Below, in pieces: positions 1 through 7,178 of a DNA stretch of 64,000 nt. A program made the position numbers and the translations under genes. Each line of letters opens with the position of its first letter. Positions within the stretch are counted from its first letter, which is position 1. The stretch is from NCBI GenBank assembly GCA_036676475.1, contig JAKFCU010000113.1, positions 9,236-73,235 of the forward strand, given 5' to 3'. Source of the DNA: LC029 sp036676475 (GTDB lineage Bacteria; Bacillota; Bacilli; Aneurinibacillales; RAOX-1). The notes under the pieces are model-generated. The model searched no databases, was not told the DNA's origin, and saw nothing but the letters and a program-made list of their open reading frames with translations.

Positions 1-2
1 GG

Positions 3-146
3 TTCTCACTTATCGTCAAGTTTATCGCTTTGGTACTCATTTTCCCTGGCTGGCTATCCTTATGGATTGCAGTTTTGAGCGATACCGGTGCTGCTTTAAT
101 TGTTATTTTAAACAGCATGAGACTCCTAAGATTAAAAAATTTATAA
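3..146 (+). CDS. Heavy-metal P1B-type ATPase, C-terminal end (partial)
   Basis: An open frame enters from the left window edge and stops at 144-146. The translated end contains two hydrophobic stretches and the segment AVLSDTGAALIVILNSMRLL. This is how CadA/ZntA-type metal-exporting P-type ATPases finish: the last membrane helices after the phosphorylation and ATP-binding domains. The metal specificity (Cd/Zn/Co) cannot be read from this tail. It would act in the cytoplasmic membrane as an efflux pump. Everything upstream lies outside the window. Confidence 0.75.
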   Translation, partial: FSLIVKFIALVLIFPGWLSLWIAVLSDTGAALIVILNSMRLLRLKNL

Positions 147-215
147 TTAAAGGAAGGTTTCGCAGAAAGATGGAGCTGGATTTTCCTTTAATTATGAAAG
201 GAGGTGATAAAAGTT

Positions 216-466
216 ATGGTTATAACCAATGCTGCAAGAGACTTCATTAAGGCGTTACTAGATGAACATAAGGTTAATGGGATTAGGCTCGTTTTTCAGG
301 GAATGGGCTAGGGTGGACCCAAGATGGGACTAGCTCTGGATTAGTTAGATAAAAGGGAAATTACTAATACTATAAAACGGTATACCTGTTGATATCGAAC
401 GTCGTATCCTTCACTTATTAAATACAATCTTATTTAACCTGAATCCAGTATATCTATGTCCCGCTA
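216..466 (+). pseudogene. Decayed HesB/IscA-like gene
   Basis: A strong ribosome site (AAAGGAGGTGAT, 187-198) precedes an ATG at 216. The reading frame begins like a HesB-like iron-sulfur-associated protein and reaches GMG, where the family has GCGGP (Cys) or GUGGP (selenocysteine). Here the Cys/Sec codon is TAG (309-311) and is followed by GGPKMGLALD. A second TAG replaces the usual Glu after ALD (342-344). Near 376 the frame shifts: another frame continues the homology with GIPVDIERRILHLL. The homology ends where a family A repeat copy begins (467). Two stops plus a frameshift make it a pseudogene. The family assignment is from motif memory and is fairly firm for the central GGPKMGLALD region. 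Confidence 0.6.
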
Positions 467-490
467 CCCACAACATTGTTTAAAAGTGGT
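467..490 (+). repeat. Family A repeat, copy 1
   Basis: It has the shared form CCCACAACATT followed by GTTTAAAAGTGGT. The same sequence forms the ends of the IS-like element at 13160-13984. This copy truncates the HesB-like pseudogene. The similarity to the copy at 13963 extends outward: both have CTA before the repeat and GTTCGAAG a few bases after it. Confidence 0.8.
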
Positions 491-623
491 GTTCGAAGCA
501 AATAGGAAGTCCCTCTTCACTAATAAAAAACGAAAATTCAAAAAATAAAAAATATAGTTTAAAAAGACTCTTTTCTGTCCAGAATGATGGCTAAGGAGAT
601 AGAAAAGAGAGGGGAAGCAAAAA

Positions 624-1268
624 ATGAAGAAGCTTAGCTGGGTCTTATTTTCATTATTTATACTTATCATGAACTGGGAAAGTCAGCGTTCTGTTGCCGC
701 CATTTTTACAGAGAGTGCGATTCCAGAGCAAGCGATTCGCCTTCGTATCATTGCCAACAGCGATTCTCCACAGGATCAAATCCTCAAAAGGGAGATTCGT
801 GATCATATAAATAGCTACATCAGCACCAAGGTGGGTACCCTCGATTCGATTGAGGAGGCTCGGGAAAAGATGAAAGAAGAGCTTCCTCAGCTCGAAGAGA
901 TTGTAGCACAGACCATCACGAAAAGCGGGTTTACTTATAACAGCAAGGTAGAATTGGGTGTTGTCCCCTTCCCAACGAAAATGTACGGTCAATATGTTTA
1001 TCCTGCTGGAGAATATGAAGCGTTGCGTGTCACTGTAGGTGAGGGACTTGGGCAAAATTGGTGGTGCGTGCTGTTCCCACCCCTTTGCTTCGTGGATATT
1101 TCTACAGGTGATGCCGTAAAAACAGAGGATCCTAACCAAACTCAAGTCCAAGATCAAACCCGAAATCAAACGGAAGAGACCAAGTCTGGTCTAGAAGTAC
1201 CTAAGATCCAAGTGAAGTTCTTCCTGTTTGAAGTATTTAAAGACATTTGGCAGTCGATATTTGGATAA
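624..1268 (+). CDS. spoIIR: Stage II sporulation protein R
   Basis: A 214-residue protein with an N-terminal signal-type hydrophobic segment (about residues 5-26) and the family signature RLRIIANSDSPQDQ followed by VKREIRD-like residues, characteristic of SpoIIR. In B. subtilis this protein is made in the forespore, exported into the intermembrane space, and triggers SpoIIGA to process pro-sigma-E in the mother cell. The ATG at 624 follows AGAGAGGGG (606-614). In B. subtilis spoIIR also sits just upstream of the ywl genes, as here. It should be sigma-F dependent, but I could not assign a convincing sigma-F promoter. The C-terminal third is low-complexity, rich in Q, N and T. Confidence 0.93.
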   Translation: MKKLSWVLFSLFILIMNWESQRSVAAIFTESAIPEQAIRLRIIANSDSPQDQILKREIRDHINSYISTKVGTLDSIEEAREKMKEELPQLEEIVAQTITKSGFTYNSKVELGVVPFPTKMYGQYVYPAGEYEALRVTVGEGLGQNWWCVLFPPLCFVDISTGDAVKTEDPNQTQVQDQTRNQTEETKSGLEVPKIQVKFFLFEVFKDIWQSIFG

Positions 1269-1365
1269 GGGAAAAAGATTGACAGGATCGGAACCAGGAA
1301 GTATCATAAACGTTAATATAAAAAAAGATAGACACGTTTCGGATGATATCAACTTTTCTTTCCAC

Positions 1366-1409
1366 ATAGTAAATGTAAGGTTCACTGAAGTGAACCTTAC
1401 ATTTACTAT
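1366..1409. repeat. Perfect 20-bp palindrome (hairpin)
   Basis: Arms 1366-1385 and 1390-1409 are exact reverse complements around a TGAA loop. It starts ATAGTAAATG and ends CATTTACTAT. No T-run follows on either strand, so it is not a canonical intrinsic terminator. It lies between spoIIR and the SAM riboswitch. Confidence 0.85.
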
Positions 1410-1419
1410 CGGCATAATT

Positions 1420-1444
1420 CCCACCCTTGATATTCAAGGGTGGG
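1420..1444. repeat. 11-bp GC-rich hairpin
   Basis: CCCACCCTTGA (1420-1430) pairs with TCAAGGGTGGG (1434-1444) across a three-base loop. It is followed by AAAAAG on the plus strand, not a T-run. It could end spoIIR transcription inefficiently or act as an mRNA end structure. Confidence 0.6.
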
Positions 1445-1499
1445 AAAAAGACTTCCTCTTAAGGCGGTCACACTATAATGAATACTACGATAAAGTCTT

Positions 1500-1625
1500 T
1501 TTTATTTGGAGCAGGTGGAGGGACTGGCCCTATGAAACCCGGCAACCCGTTAAAGTTTGCAAAAACTTTAAGCAGGGTGCTAATTCCTGCAGATGGAAAA
1601 CCATCTGAGAAATGAGAGGGGAATC
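1500..1625 (+). promoter_or_regulatory. SAM-I riboswitch (S box)
   Basis: The conserved S-box core is present in order: GGTGGAGGGACTGGCCC, TGAAACCCGGCAACC, GGTGCTAATTCCTGC and a closing GAGAAATGAGAGGGG. It sits upstream of a methionine/folate gene and is followed by an intrinsic terminator at 1653, the standard S-box off-switch in which SAM binding favours termination. B. subtilis yitJ, encoding the same enzyme, carries an S box in the same place. A TATAAT at 1474-1479 is a possible -10, although its -35 is weak. Confidence 0.95.
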
Positions 1626-1652
1626 GTGATCGATAGAGATAGATACCTAGCG

Positions 1653-1684
1653 AAACCTTCTACTTGACATAGAAGGTTTTTTTA
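1653..1684 (+). terminator. S-box terminator
   Basis: AAACCTTCTA pairs with TAGAAGGTTT across a seven-base loop, followed by TTTTT. It is the expression platform of the SAM riboswitch. Confidence 0.9.
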
Positions 1685-1719
1685 TTTGCAACATAATAGG
1701 GTTTGGGGGAGGAAAGCAT

Positions 1720-3570
1720 ATGAAACAGAATTTATTGGACTATATCAAAGACCATGTGCTGATCGGAGACGGTGCCATGGGGACCTTGCTTCACCGTTAT
1801 GGAGTTCCAGTGGGAAGCTGTGGGGAAGAGCTGAATTTGACGCAACCGGAAATCATTAGAGAAATTCATCAGCGCTATATTGCAGCCGGAGCCAATTTAA
1901 TCGAAACGAATACCTATGGAGCCAATTTAGAAAAGCTAGCTAAATTCAGTCTAGAAGAACAAGTAGAGGCTATTAACCGGGCGGGCGTTCGAATTGCCAG
2001 AGAGGCTGCGGGCGAAGAGGCATATGTGGTAGGAGCGATCGGAGGAATTTTAGGGGCTAGAAGGAATAAGCAGCTTTTACATGACTTAAAAGAGATATTT
2101 GAACAGCAGATCACCAGCCTCCTAAAAGAAGATATCGATGGATTCATTCTCGAAACCATGACCAATTTAGACGAGGCCTTACTAGCGGTTCGAGTGACTC
2201 GAGAGCTCTCATTAAAACCGATCATTTGCCAGTTATCGATTCAAGATATTGATCGTACCCCGGATGGAATTCCGTTGGAACGGGCGTTTCAAATGCTGTT
2301 GGAGGCGGGAGCCAATGTTGTCGGACTAAACTGCTATAATGGCCCAGCGAAAATCATCAGCTCGTTTGAATCTTTGAACCACACTGAGGGTCTTCTGTTC
2401 TCTGCCTATCCCAATGCAGGGCTTCCCGAATACTTAGATGGAAAATATGAATATGCATCTTCTCCTGAATATTTTGGTCGATCGTTAGAAACTTTGTATG
2501 AGCTAGGGGTTCGCCTCTTGGGAGGCTGCTGCGGAACCACACCAGAGCATATTGCTGAGGTGGCAGTGCGTTTAAAAGGAAAACAGCCTAAGGTCAGCCG
2601 AACCCTGACCATTGCAGAGCGGCCACAGGAGCGAAAACTCTTCAATATTCCAGACCAGGTGAAGGAACAAACTTTACCTGAAATGGTAAAGGAACGCACA
2701 ACGGTTATTGTAGAGTTAGATCCCCCGCGAGAACTGGAGTACCTTCCTTTCTTGGAAGGGGCGGCTGCTTTAAAAGAAGCAGGGGCCGATGCCGTTACGA
2801 TGGCTGACAATTCCTTGGCGATGACCCGGATGAGCAATATGGCCCTCGGGACCTTGGTAAAGGATAAAATCGGGATTCGTCCGCTTGTTCATTTGACTTG
2901 TCGAGATCGAAATCTGATTGGTCAGCAATCTCACCTTATGGGATTACATGCGTTAGGCATTGATCATGTTCTTGCTGTAACGGGAGACCCGACCCGTTAT
3001 GGAGACTTGCCTGGGGCTTCTTCCGTGTATGACATGACTTCTTTTGAATTGATACGCATGATAAAACAATTAAATGAAGGAATCGGTTTTGCTGGAAGGG
3101 AATTGAAACAGCGGGCTTCCTTTACTGTTGCCAGTGCCTTTAACCCGAATACCCGATACTTGCATAAGGCAGTCGAGCGCTTGGAAAAGAAAATCGAAGC
3201 GGGTGCCGATTATGTTATGAGCCAGCCTTTGTATGATCATGAGCAAATTGTGCAAGTAGCGGAGGCGACGGCGCATCTGAAGACTCCCATTTTTATCGGA
3301 ATTATGCCATTGACTAGCCATCGTAATGCGGAATTCCTTCATAATGAAGTGCCGGGAATTCGCCTGTCGGAAGATGTGCGTGCCCGAATGGCCCGATATG
3401 AAGGGGAGGATGCGAGGAAGCAAGGGGTAGAAATTGCTTTTGAATTAATGGAAACAGCCCGGCGCTATTTTAAGGGAATCTATTTAATTACTCCGTTTAT
3501 GCGTTATGAAATGACGGTTGAGTTAACCTCTTATTTGAAGAAACAGGCGGAATACAGAGCATTCAGCTAG
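1720..3570 (+). CDS. yitJ: Bifunctional homocysteine S-methyltransferase / methylenetetrahydrofolate reductase
   Basis: A 616-residue fusion. The N-terminal half (about 1-290) is a homocysteine S-methyltransferase TIM barrel with the DGAMGTLL start and zinc thiolates Cys205 (GLNCYNGP) and Cys270-Cys271 (GGCCGTTPEH). The C-terminal half (about 320-610) is a MetF-type FAD-dependent 5,10-methylenetetrahydrofolate reductase (LAVTGDPTRYGD). Together they can make 5-methyl-THF and methylate homocysteine to methionine. Length and architecture match B. subtilis YitJ. The ATG at 1720 follows GGGGGAGG. The SAM riboswitch immediately upstream gives methionine-dependent control. Confidence 0.93.
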   Translation: MKQNLLDYIKDHVLIGDGAMGTLLHRYGVPVGSCGEELNLTQPEIIREIHQRYIAAGANLIETNTYGANLEKLAKFSLEEQVEAINRAGVRIAREAAGEEAYVVGAIGGILGARRNKQLLHDLKEIFEQQITSLLKEDIDGFILETMTNLDEALLAVRVTRELSLKPIICQLSIQDIDRTPDGIPLERAFQMLLEAGANVVGLNCYNGPAKIISSFESLNHTEGLLFSAYPNAGLPEYLDGKYEYASSPEYFGRSLETLYELGVRLLGGCCGTTPEHIAEVAVRLKGKQPKVSRTLTIAERPQERKLFNIPDQVKEQTLPEMVKERTTVIVELDPPRELEYLPFLEGAAALKEAGADAVTMADNSLAMTRMSNMALGTLVKDKIGIRPLVHLTCRDRNLIGQQSHLMGLHALGIDHVLAVTGDPTRYGDLPGASSVYDMTSFELIRMIKQLNEGIGFAGRELKQRASFTVASAFNPNTRYLHKAVERLEKKIEAGADYVMSQPLYDHEQIVQVAEATAHLKTPIFIGIMPLTSHRNAEFLHNEVPGIRLSEDVRARMARYEGEDARKQGVEIAFELMETARRYFKGIYLITPFMRYEMTVELTSYLKKQAEYRAFS

Positions 3571-3580
3571 TGGATCAGTC

Positions 3581-3625
3581 ATATCTATCATTTTTATTCA
3601 TATAAATAATAGAAATGATAGATAT
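3581..3625 (+). terminator. Inverted repeat after yitJ
   Basis: ATATCTATCATTT is matched by AAATGATAGATAT with an AT-rich centre. It lies in the 73-bp gap after the stop codon. Its 3' arm reaches the ribosome site of the next gene, so it could be a terminator-like end or a translation-affecting hairpin. There is no clear T-run. Confidence 0.45.
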
Positions 3626-3643
3626 GAAGGAGGCTCTCCCCCT

Positions 3644-4099
3644 ATGAACATGGTGGTCCGGATGGCAACAGATCAAGATCAGGATAGAATAGTGAAACTT
3701 TTAAAAAAGGGTAAACTGAATAGTGCAGGAATTGAGGAACATATCGTTCATTTCCTCGTAGTGGAACACCAAGATCATCAGGAAATTGTTGGAACGGCCG
3801 GTTTGGAAATGGTGGAGGAACGAGTGGGGCTCCTTCGTTCCCTTGCTTTGGATTCGGCTTGGCTGGATGTCCAGGCGGGGATGGAATTGGTCAGAATTCT
3901 GCTTTCTTTTGCGGTTCAAAAAGGACTTCAAGAGATTTACCTCCTTACCCGATCAGCTTCTTTCTTTCACTTTTTTGGTTTTCAGGCTGTGAATGAAGAT
4001 GCAATTCCTGCTGTTATTAAGGCATCCTCGCATTTTCAGCAGCATCAGCCAGGCTTATCCACAGTGATGGTGTATAAAAAAAGAAAAACGAAAGGTTGA
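3644..4099 (+). CDS. ywlB: GNAT-family N-acetyltransferase, YwlB-like
   Basis: A 151-residue protein with a GNAT fold pattern: an N-terminal strand VVRMATDQD, an internal GTAGLEM strand, a conserved ERVGLLRSLALD region (acetyl-CoA side), then a C-terminal aromatic YLLTRSASFFHFFGF segment. The substrate is unknown. Position supports orthology with B. subtilis YwlB, which lies between spoIIR and ywlC. The ATG at 3644 follows AAGGAGG; a second ATG two codons later is possible. A consensus DnaA box lies in its 3' end (4055-4063). Confidence 0.75.
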   Translation: MNMVVRMATDQDQDRIVKLLKKGKLNSAGIEEHIVHFLVVEHQDHQEIVGTAGLEMVEERVGLLRSLALDSAWLDVQAGMELVRILLSFAVQKGLQEIYLLTRSASFFHFFGFQAVNEDAIPAVIKASSHFQQHQPGLSTVMVYKKRKTKG

Positions 4100-4281
4100 T
4101 TAACCAAATTCAACTACAGTTATGCACAAGTTATCCACAATCTGTTGATAACTTCTTTGTTTTATACCCGACAAAATAAATTAAATACCCAGTGAAAAAG
4201 GATTTGGATGAAGATGATAAGTTATCAGACAAAAGTTTGGCATGTGGATAATGTTGTGGGAAAATCCACCCCTTATCCACA
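4055..4281. promoter_or_regulatory. DnaA-box cluster
   Basis: Six DnaA-type 9-mers lie within 227 bp. TTATCCACA occurs at 4055-4063, 4131-4139 and 4273-4281 on the plus strand, and at 4243-4251 on the minus strand. TTATGCACA is at 4120-4128. A one-mismatch TTATCAACA is at 4143-4151 on the minus strand. The cluster spans the end of ywlB, the intergenic gap and the start of ywlC. There is no adjacent dnaA or AT-rich unwinding region, so this is more likely a DnaA-titrating or regulatory cluster than an origin. From memory, one of the mapped B. subtilis DnaA-binding clusters is also at ywlC. Confidence 0.85.
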
Positions 4282-5281
4282 ATTACAGGAAGCAGCCGAC
4301 CTTCTAAAGAACCATGAGGTTGTCGGTTTTCCTACCGAAACGGTGTATGGATTAGGGGCTAATGCCTTATCCTCTCAAGCAGTGCAAAAGATTTTCCAAG
4401 CGAAAGGCAGACCCAGTGATAATCCCCTGATTGTCCACATTGCTCACAAGGAAGATCTCGATTCTCTTGTTTCTCATATTTCGGAGAAAGCGAAGGAGTT
4501 AATGGAAGTGTTTTGGCCAGGACCGTTAACCATGATACTGCCCAAAAAAGAGGGCATTGCCCCTGAAGTAACCGCTGGTCTAGACACCGTGGGAGTGCGG
4601 ATGCCGAATCATCCTGTAGCTTTAGCCTTGATTTCAGAAGCGGGGGTCCCTATTGCCGCACCGAGTGCGAATCGATCAGGGAGACCAAGTCCGACTACAG
4701 CTAAGCATGTTTATGAGGATTTGCAAGGTCGGGTAGCAGGAATTGTGGATGGTGGGGCCACAGGAGTCGGAGTGGAATCTACGGTGTTGGATATGACGGT
4801 CGATCCGCCGATGATTCTTCGTCCAGGAGGTGTCACGAAGGAGGAGCTTGAGACGGTTATTGGCCCTATCGAGCTGGATCCTGGTTTAGCGATACAGTAT
4901 GAGCAGCCGAAATCGCCAGGGATGAAATATCAGCATTATGCCCCACAGGGAGAAATGTGGATGGTTGCGGCATCTTCAATTGAGGAGCAAATTCGGGCCA
5001 TCCAAGATGCGATAGGACAAGCGAAACGGAAGGGGAGAAAGGTAGGCGTTTTGGCTACAGAAGAATCGAGGTCTTATTATTCGGAAGCGGATTTTGTGGC
5101 CGTTTGTGGATCTAGACAAAACCTCGCAACGGTTGCCCAGCAATTGTACGATGCGCTCCGCTCCTTCGATGCTCAGAGGGTCGACTATATTCTTTCGGAA
5201 TCTTTCCCCTTACAGGGGGTGGGTCTTGCTATCATGAACCGTTTGAATAAGGCAGCCGGCCACCGGGTATACCGCGCATAA
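4208..5281 (+). CDS. ywlC: L-threonylcarbamoyladenylate synthase (Sua5/YwlC)
   Basis: A 357-residue Sua5-type protein. The N-terminal YrdC domain (about 25-225) shows PTETVYGLG, KGRPSDNPLI and SANRSGRPSPT, the substrate and nucleotide-binding motifs. The C-terminal Sua5 domain (about 250-350) follows the linker KSPGMKYQHYAP. It makes threonylcarbamoyl-AMP from threonine, bicarbonate and ATP for the t6A37 modification of ANN-decoding tRNAs. The start at 4208 follows an AAAGGA site; ATG 4214 is an alternative. DnaA boxes overlap its first codons, so DnaA could influence its transcription. Confidence 0.92.
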   Translation: MKMISYQTKVWHVDNVVGKSTPYPQLQEAADLLKNHEVVGFPTETVYGLGANALSSQAVQKIFQAKGRPSDNPLIVHIAHKEDLDSLVSHISEKAKELMEVFWPGPLTMILPKKEGIAPEVTAGLDTVGVRMPNHPVALALISEAGVPIAAPSANRSGRPSPTTAKHVYEDLQGRVAGIVDGGATGVGVESTVLDMTVDPPMILRPGGVTKEELETVIGPIELDPGLAIQYEQPKSPGMKYQHYAPQGEMWMVAASSIEEQIRAIQDAIGQAKRKGRKVGVLATEESRSYYSEADFVAVCGSRQNLATVAQQLYDALRSFDAQRVDYILSESFPLQGVGLAIMNRLNKAAGHRVYRA

Positions 5282-5348
5282 ATCGATTAGCATGTTTCCC
5301 AACCTGTCCGCATATCCATGAGGAGACAAGGGATGGGGAGGGGATCGT

Positions 5349-5912
5349 ATGCAGTGGGACATTATCCAGTGGGGACAGTTTTATACCATTCTCATGATTG
5401 GATTTGCCCTTGGAATGGATGCTTTTTCATTGGGCATAGGGATGGGGATGGTTGGCGTGCGCTTAAGGACCATTGCGAAAGTGAGCATTGTTATCGGTCT
5501 GTTTCATGTTGTAATGCCCTTGATCGGGATTGCTAGCGGTATGTTTTTATCTAGGGTTGTAGGAGATATCGCTACCTTTATGGGTGGATTGATTCTTTGC
5601 TTCTTAGGGGCCAACATGCTCTGGGGGTCTTTTTTTCGAGATGAAGATTCGAATAACCGCTATCCTACCCAAGGGTTCGGTTTGATTTTGTTTGCCCTAA
5701 GTGTAAGCTTGGACGCGTTATCTGTTGGATTTTCCTTCGGTTTGTTCGAGGTGGATATTGTGATGGCTGTTCTCCTATTTGGACTATTGGGAATGGTTAT
5801 GGCCTGCAGTGGTCTTTTGTTAGGCCGGCATGTTGGACACCGTTTAGGCGGATTTGGCGAGGCTATTGGCGGTACTATTCTCATGGCCTTTGGCTTTAAG
5901 TTTCTGCTTTAG
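5349..5912 (+). CDS. mntP: Manganese efflux pump MntP
   Basis: A 187-residue membrane protein with six predicted helices and the two repeated motifs of the MntP (DUF204) family: GFALGMDAFSLGIGMG in the first half and ALSVSLDALSVGFSFG in the second, each with the membrane aspartate. It exports Mn2+ across the cytoplasmic membrane. B. subtilis YwlD is the positional counterpart after ywlC. The ATG at 5349 follows GGGGAGGGG. No yybP-ykoY manganese riboswitch is visible in the 67-bp upstream gap. Confidence 0.88.
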   Translation: MQWDIIQWGQFYTILMIGFALGMDAFSLGIGMGMVGVRLRTIAKVSIVIGLFHVVMPLIGIASGMFLSRVVGDIATFMGGLILCFLGANMLWGSFFRDEDSNNRYPTQGFGLILFALSVSLDALSVGFSFGLFEVDIVMAVLLFGLLGMVMACSGLLLGRHVGHRLGGFGEAIGGTILMAFGFKFLL

Positions 5913-5926
5913 GGGGGCGAGAGACA

Positions 5927-6658
5927 ATGGAACTTTTCATTCTCAGTACCTTAACCGGAGTGACGACGATGCTGGGGGCTATTGCCGCCCTTCTTTTTGG
6001 ACAGCCTGGTAGAAAGATCCTTGCTTTTTATTTGGGAATGTCTGCGGGAATTATCACGTTAGTAATTGCAGTGGACCTTTTGCCTGCCGCTTTTGATCAA
6101 GGGCCCATAGAAGCTGTGGGGGTTGGACTGGGTATCGGTTTATTGACCATGCTTCTAGTCTATGAATGTTTACAGCGCATGATGGGCGATCAGCCCGTTT
6201 CTGTAAACCCGAAGAAAAGGGAATACTTGCGAATGGGATATATGATTGCTTTAGCCATCGGTATTCATAATATTCCGGAGGGAATCGCGATCGGTGCTGG
6301 GTTTGAAACGGAACATGAATTAGGAGTGCTGATGGCCTTATCGATTGCCCTGCATAATGTCCCCGAGGGGATCGGTATGGCTATTCCCCTGGTGTTAGCG
6401 GGAATGAGGAAAAGGTGGGTAGCCATCCTTTCGTTGGCGATCAGTCTTTGCATTCCGGCTGGAGCATGGTTGGGAAAATGTTTTTTTGTTGGCTCTCCCT
6501 TTTTAGTTGCTATAGGAATTTCATTTGCTGCCGGCGCGATGGGTTTTATTGTATGGAAGGAAATTGGCCCCACATCGATGAAATACAACCGACTTTTTGC
6601 CCAGGTGGGGATGCTTGCGAGTCTGGCTTTAATTTACATCATTCACGCATTGAGGTGA
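5927..6658 (+). CDS. ZIP-family divalent metal transporter
   Basis: A 243-residue membrane protein with about eight hydrophobic segments and the two ZIP signature helices, HNIPEGIAIGAGF and HNVPEGIGMAIP, which carry the metal-binding His, Asn/Pro and Glu residues. ZIP proteins move zinc, iron or manganese into the cytoplasm. The gene begins 14 bp after mntP and ends 6 bp before ywlE, so it is probably cotranscribed with an exporter of the same metals. It is absent from this position in B. subtilis as far as I recall. Specificity cannot be read from sequence. Confidence 0.85.
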   Translation: MELFILSTLTGVTTMLGAIAALLFGQPGRKILAFYLGMSAGIITLVIAVDLLPAAFDQGPIEAVGVGLGIGLLTMLLVYECLQRMMGDQPVSVNPKKREYLRMGYMIALAIGIHNIPEGIAIGAGFETEHELGVLMALSIALHNVPEGIGMAIPLVLAGMRKRWVAILSLAISLCIPAGAWLGKCFFVGSPFLVAIGISFAAGAMGFIVWKEIGPTSMKYNRLFAQVGMLASLALIYIIHALR

Positions 6659-6664
6659 CGAAAC

Positions 6665-7111
6665 ATGAATATTTTATTTATTTGTACAGGAAATACGTGC
6701 CGCAGCCCGATGGCTGAAGGTTTATTGAAGCAAATTGCTCGGGATTTCAATTTACTGGTTCAGGTTCAGTCAGCTGGTGTAGCGGCTTCCTTTGGCTCAC
6801 CGGCATCGGCTCACACCGATACGATTTTAAAAAACAGAGGGATTAACCATAATCATGCTTCTCAACCTGTCACGATGGAGTTGGTCCAATGGTCGGATCT
6901 CATTTTAACGATGACAGAAAGCCATAAGCACGTTTTATGCCGCCAATTTCCAGGGGTAGACAATAAAGTGTTTACGGTGAATGAATTTGCTGATGATAAA
7001 GGACGCGATGTGACCGATCCATATGGTGGATCTCTAGAGAATTATCGCGAAACCGAACGGGATTTAGAAGCCATTCTTAACAAAATAATCAAAAAAATAA
7101 TGATGAACTAG
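6665..7111 (+). CDS. ywlE: Low-molecular-weight protein phosphatase, probably protein-arginine phosphatase YwlE
   Basis: A 148-residue LMW phosphatase. The P-loop CTGNTCRS places the nucleophile at Cys7 and the arginine at Arg13. A C-terminal DPYGGSLENY holds the general acid Asp. Thr at position 11 in the loop is the residue associated with phospho-arginine preference in YwlE, where tyrosine phosphatases have Ile. It would counter McsB-type arginine phosphorylation. The order ywlC-ywlD-ywlE matches B. subtilis apart from the ZIP gene. Confidence 0.88.
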   Translation: MNILFICTGNTCRSPMAEGLLKQIARDFNLLVQVQSAGVAASFGSPASAHTDTILKNRGINHNHASQPVTMELVQWSDLILTMTESHKHVLCRQFPGVDNKVFTVNEFADDKGRDVTDPYGGSLENYRETERDLEAILNKIIKKIMMN

Positions 7112-7178
7112 CAGGTTTTCAGGGTGAGGAGGACGAATAATTTACTGTTGTATTTATACATAATTGGGGAGAATTTAA

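Noticed and set aside
62..250. 62-codon plus-strand frame at the left edge
   Set aside because: It is out of frame with the clear CadA-type C-terminus ending at 146 and overlaps the start of the HesB-like pseudogene; its composition is not protein-like.
309..344. TAG codons in the HesB-like gene as pyrrolysine or other recoding
   Set aside because: Two TAG codons plus a frameshift and a missing 3' end indicate decay; no pyl genes are in the window.
1228..1608. 126-codon plus-strand frame over the spoIIR end and S box
   Set aside because: It runs through the palindrome and the SAM riboswitch, has no ribosome site, and its translation follows the RNA structure.
4055..4281. DnaA-box cluster as the replication origin
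   Set aside because: No dnaA, dnaN or rpmH genes and no AT-rich unwinding region are present, and the boxes overlap coding sequence of ywlB and ywlC.
5282..5348. yybP-ykoY manganese riboswitch before mntP
   Set aside because: The gap is only 67 bp and shows none of the conserved loop sequences.
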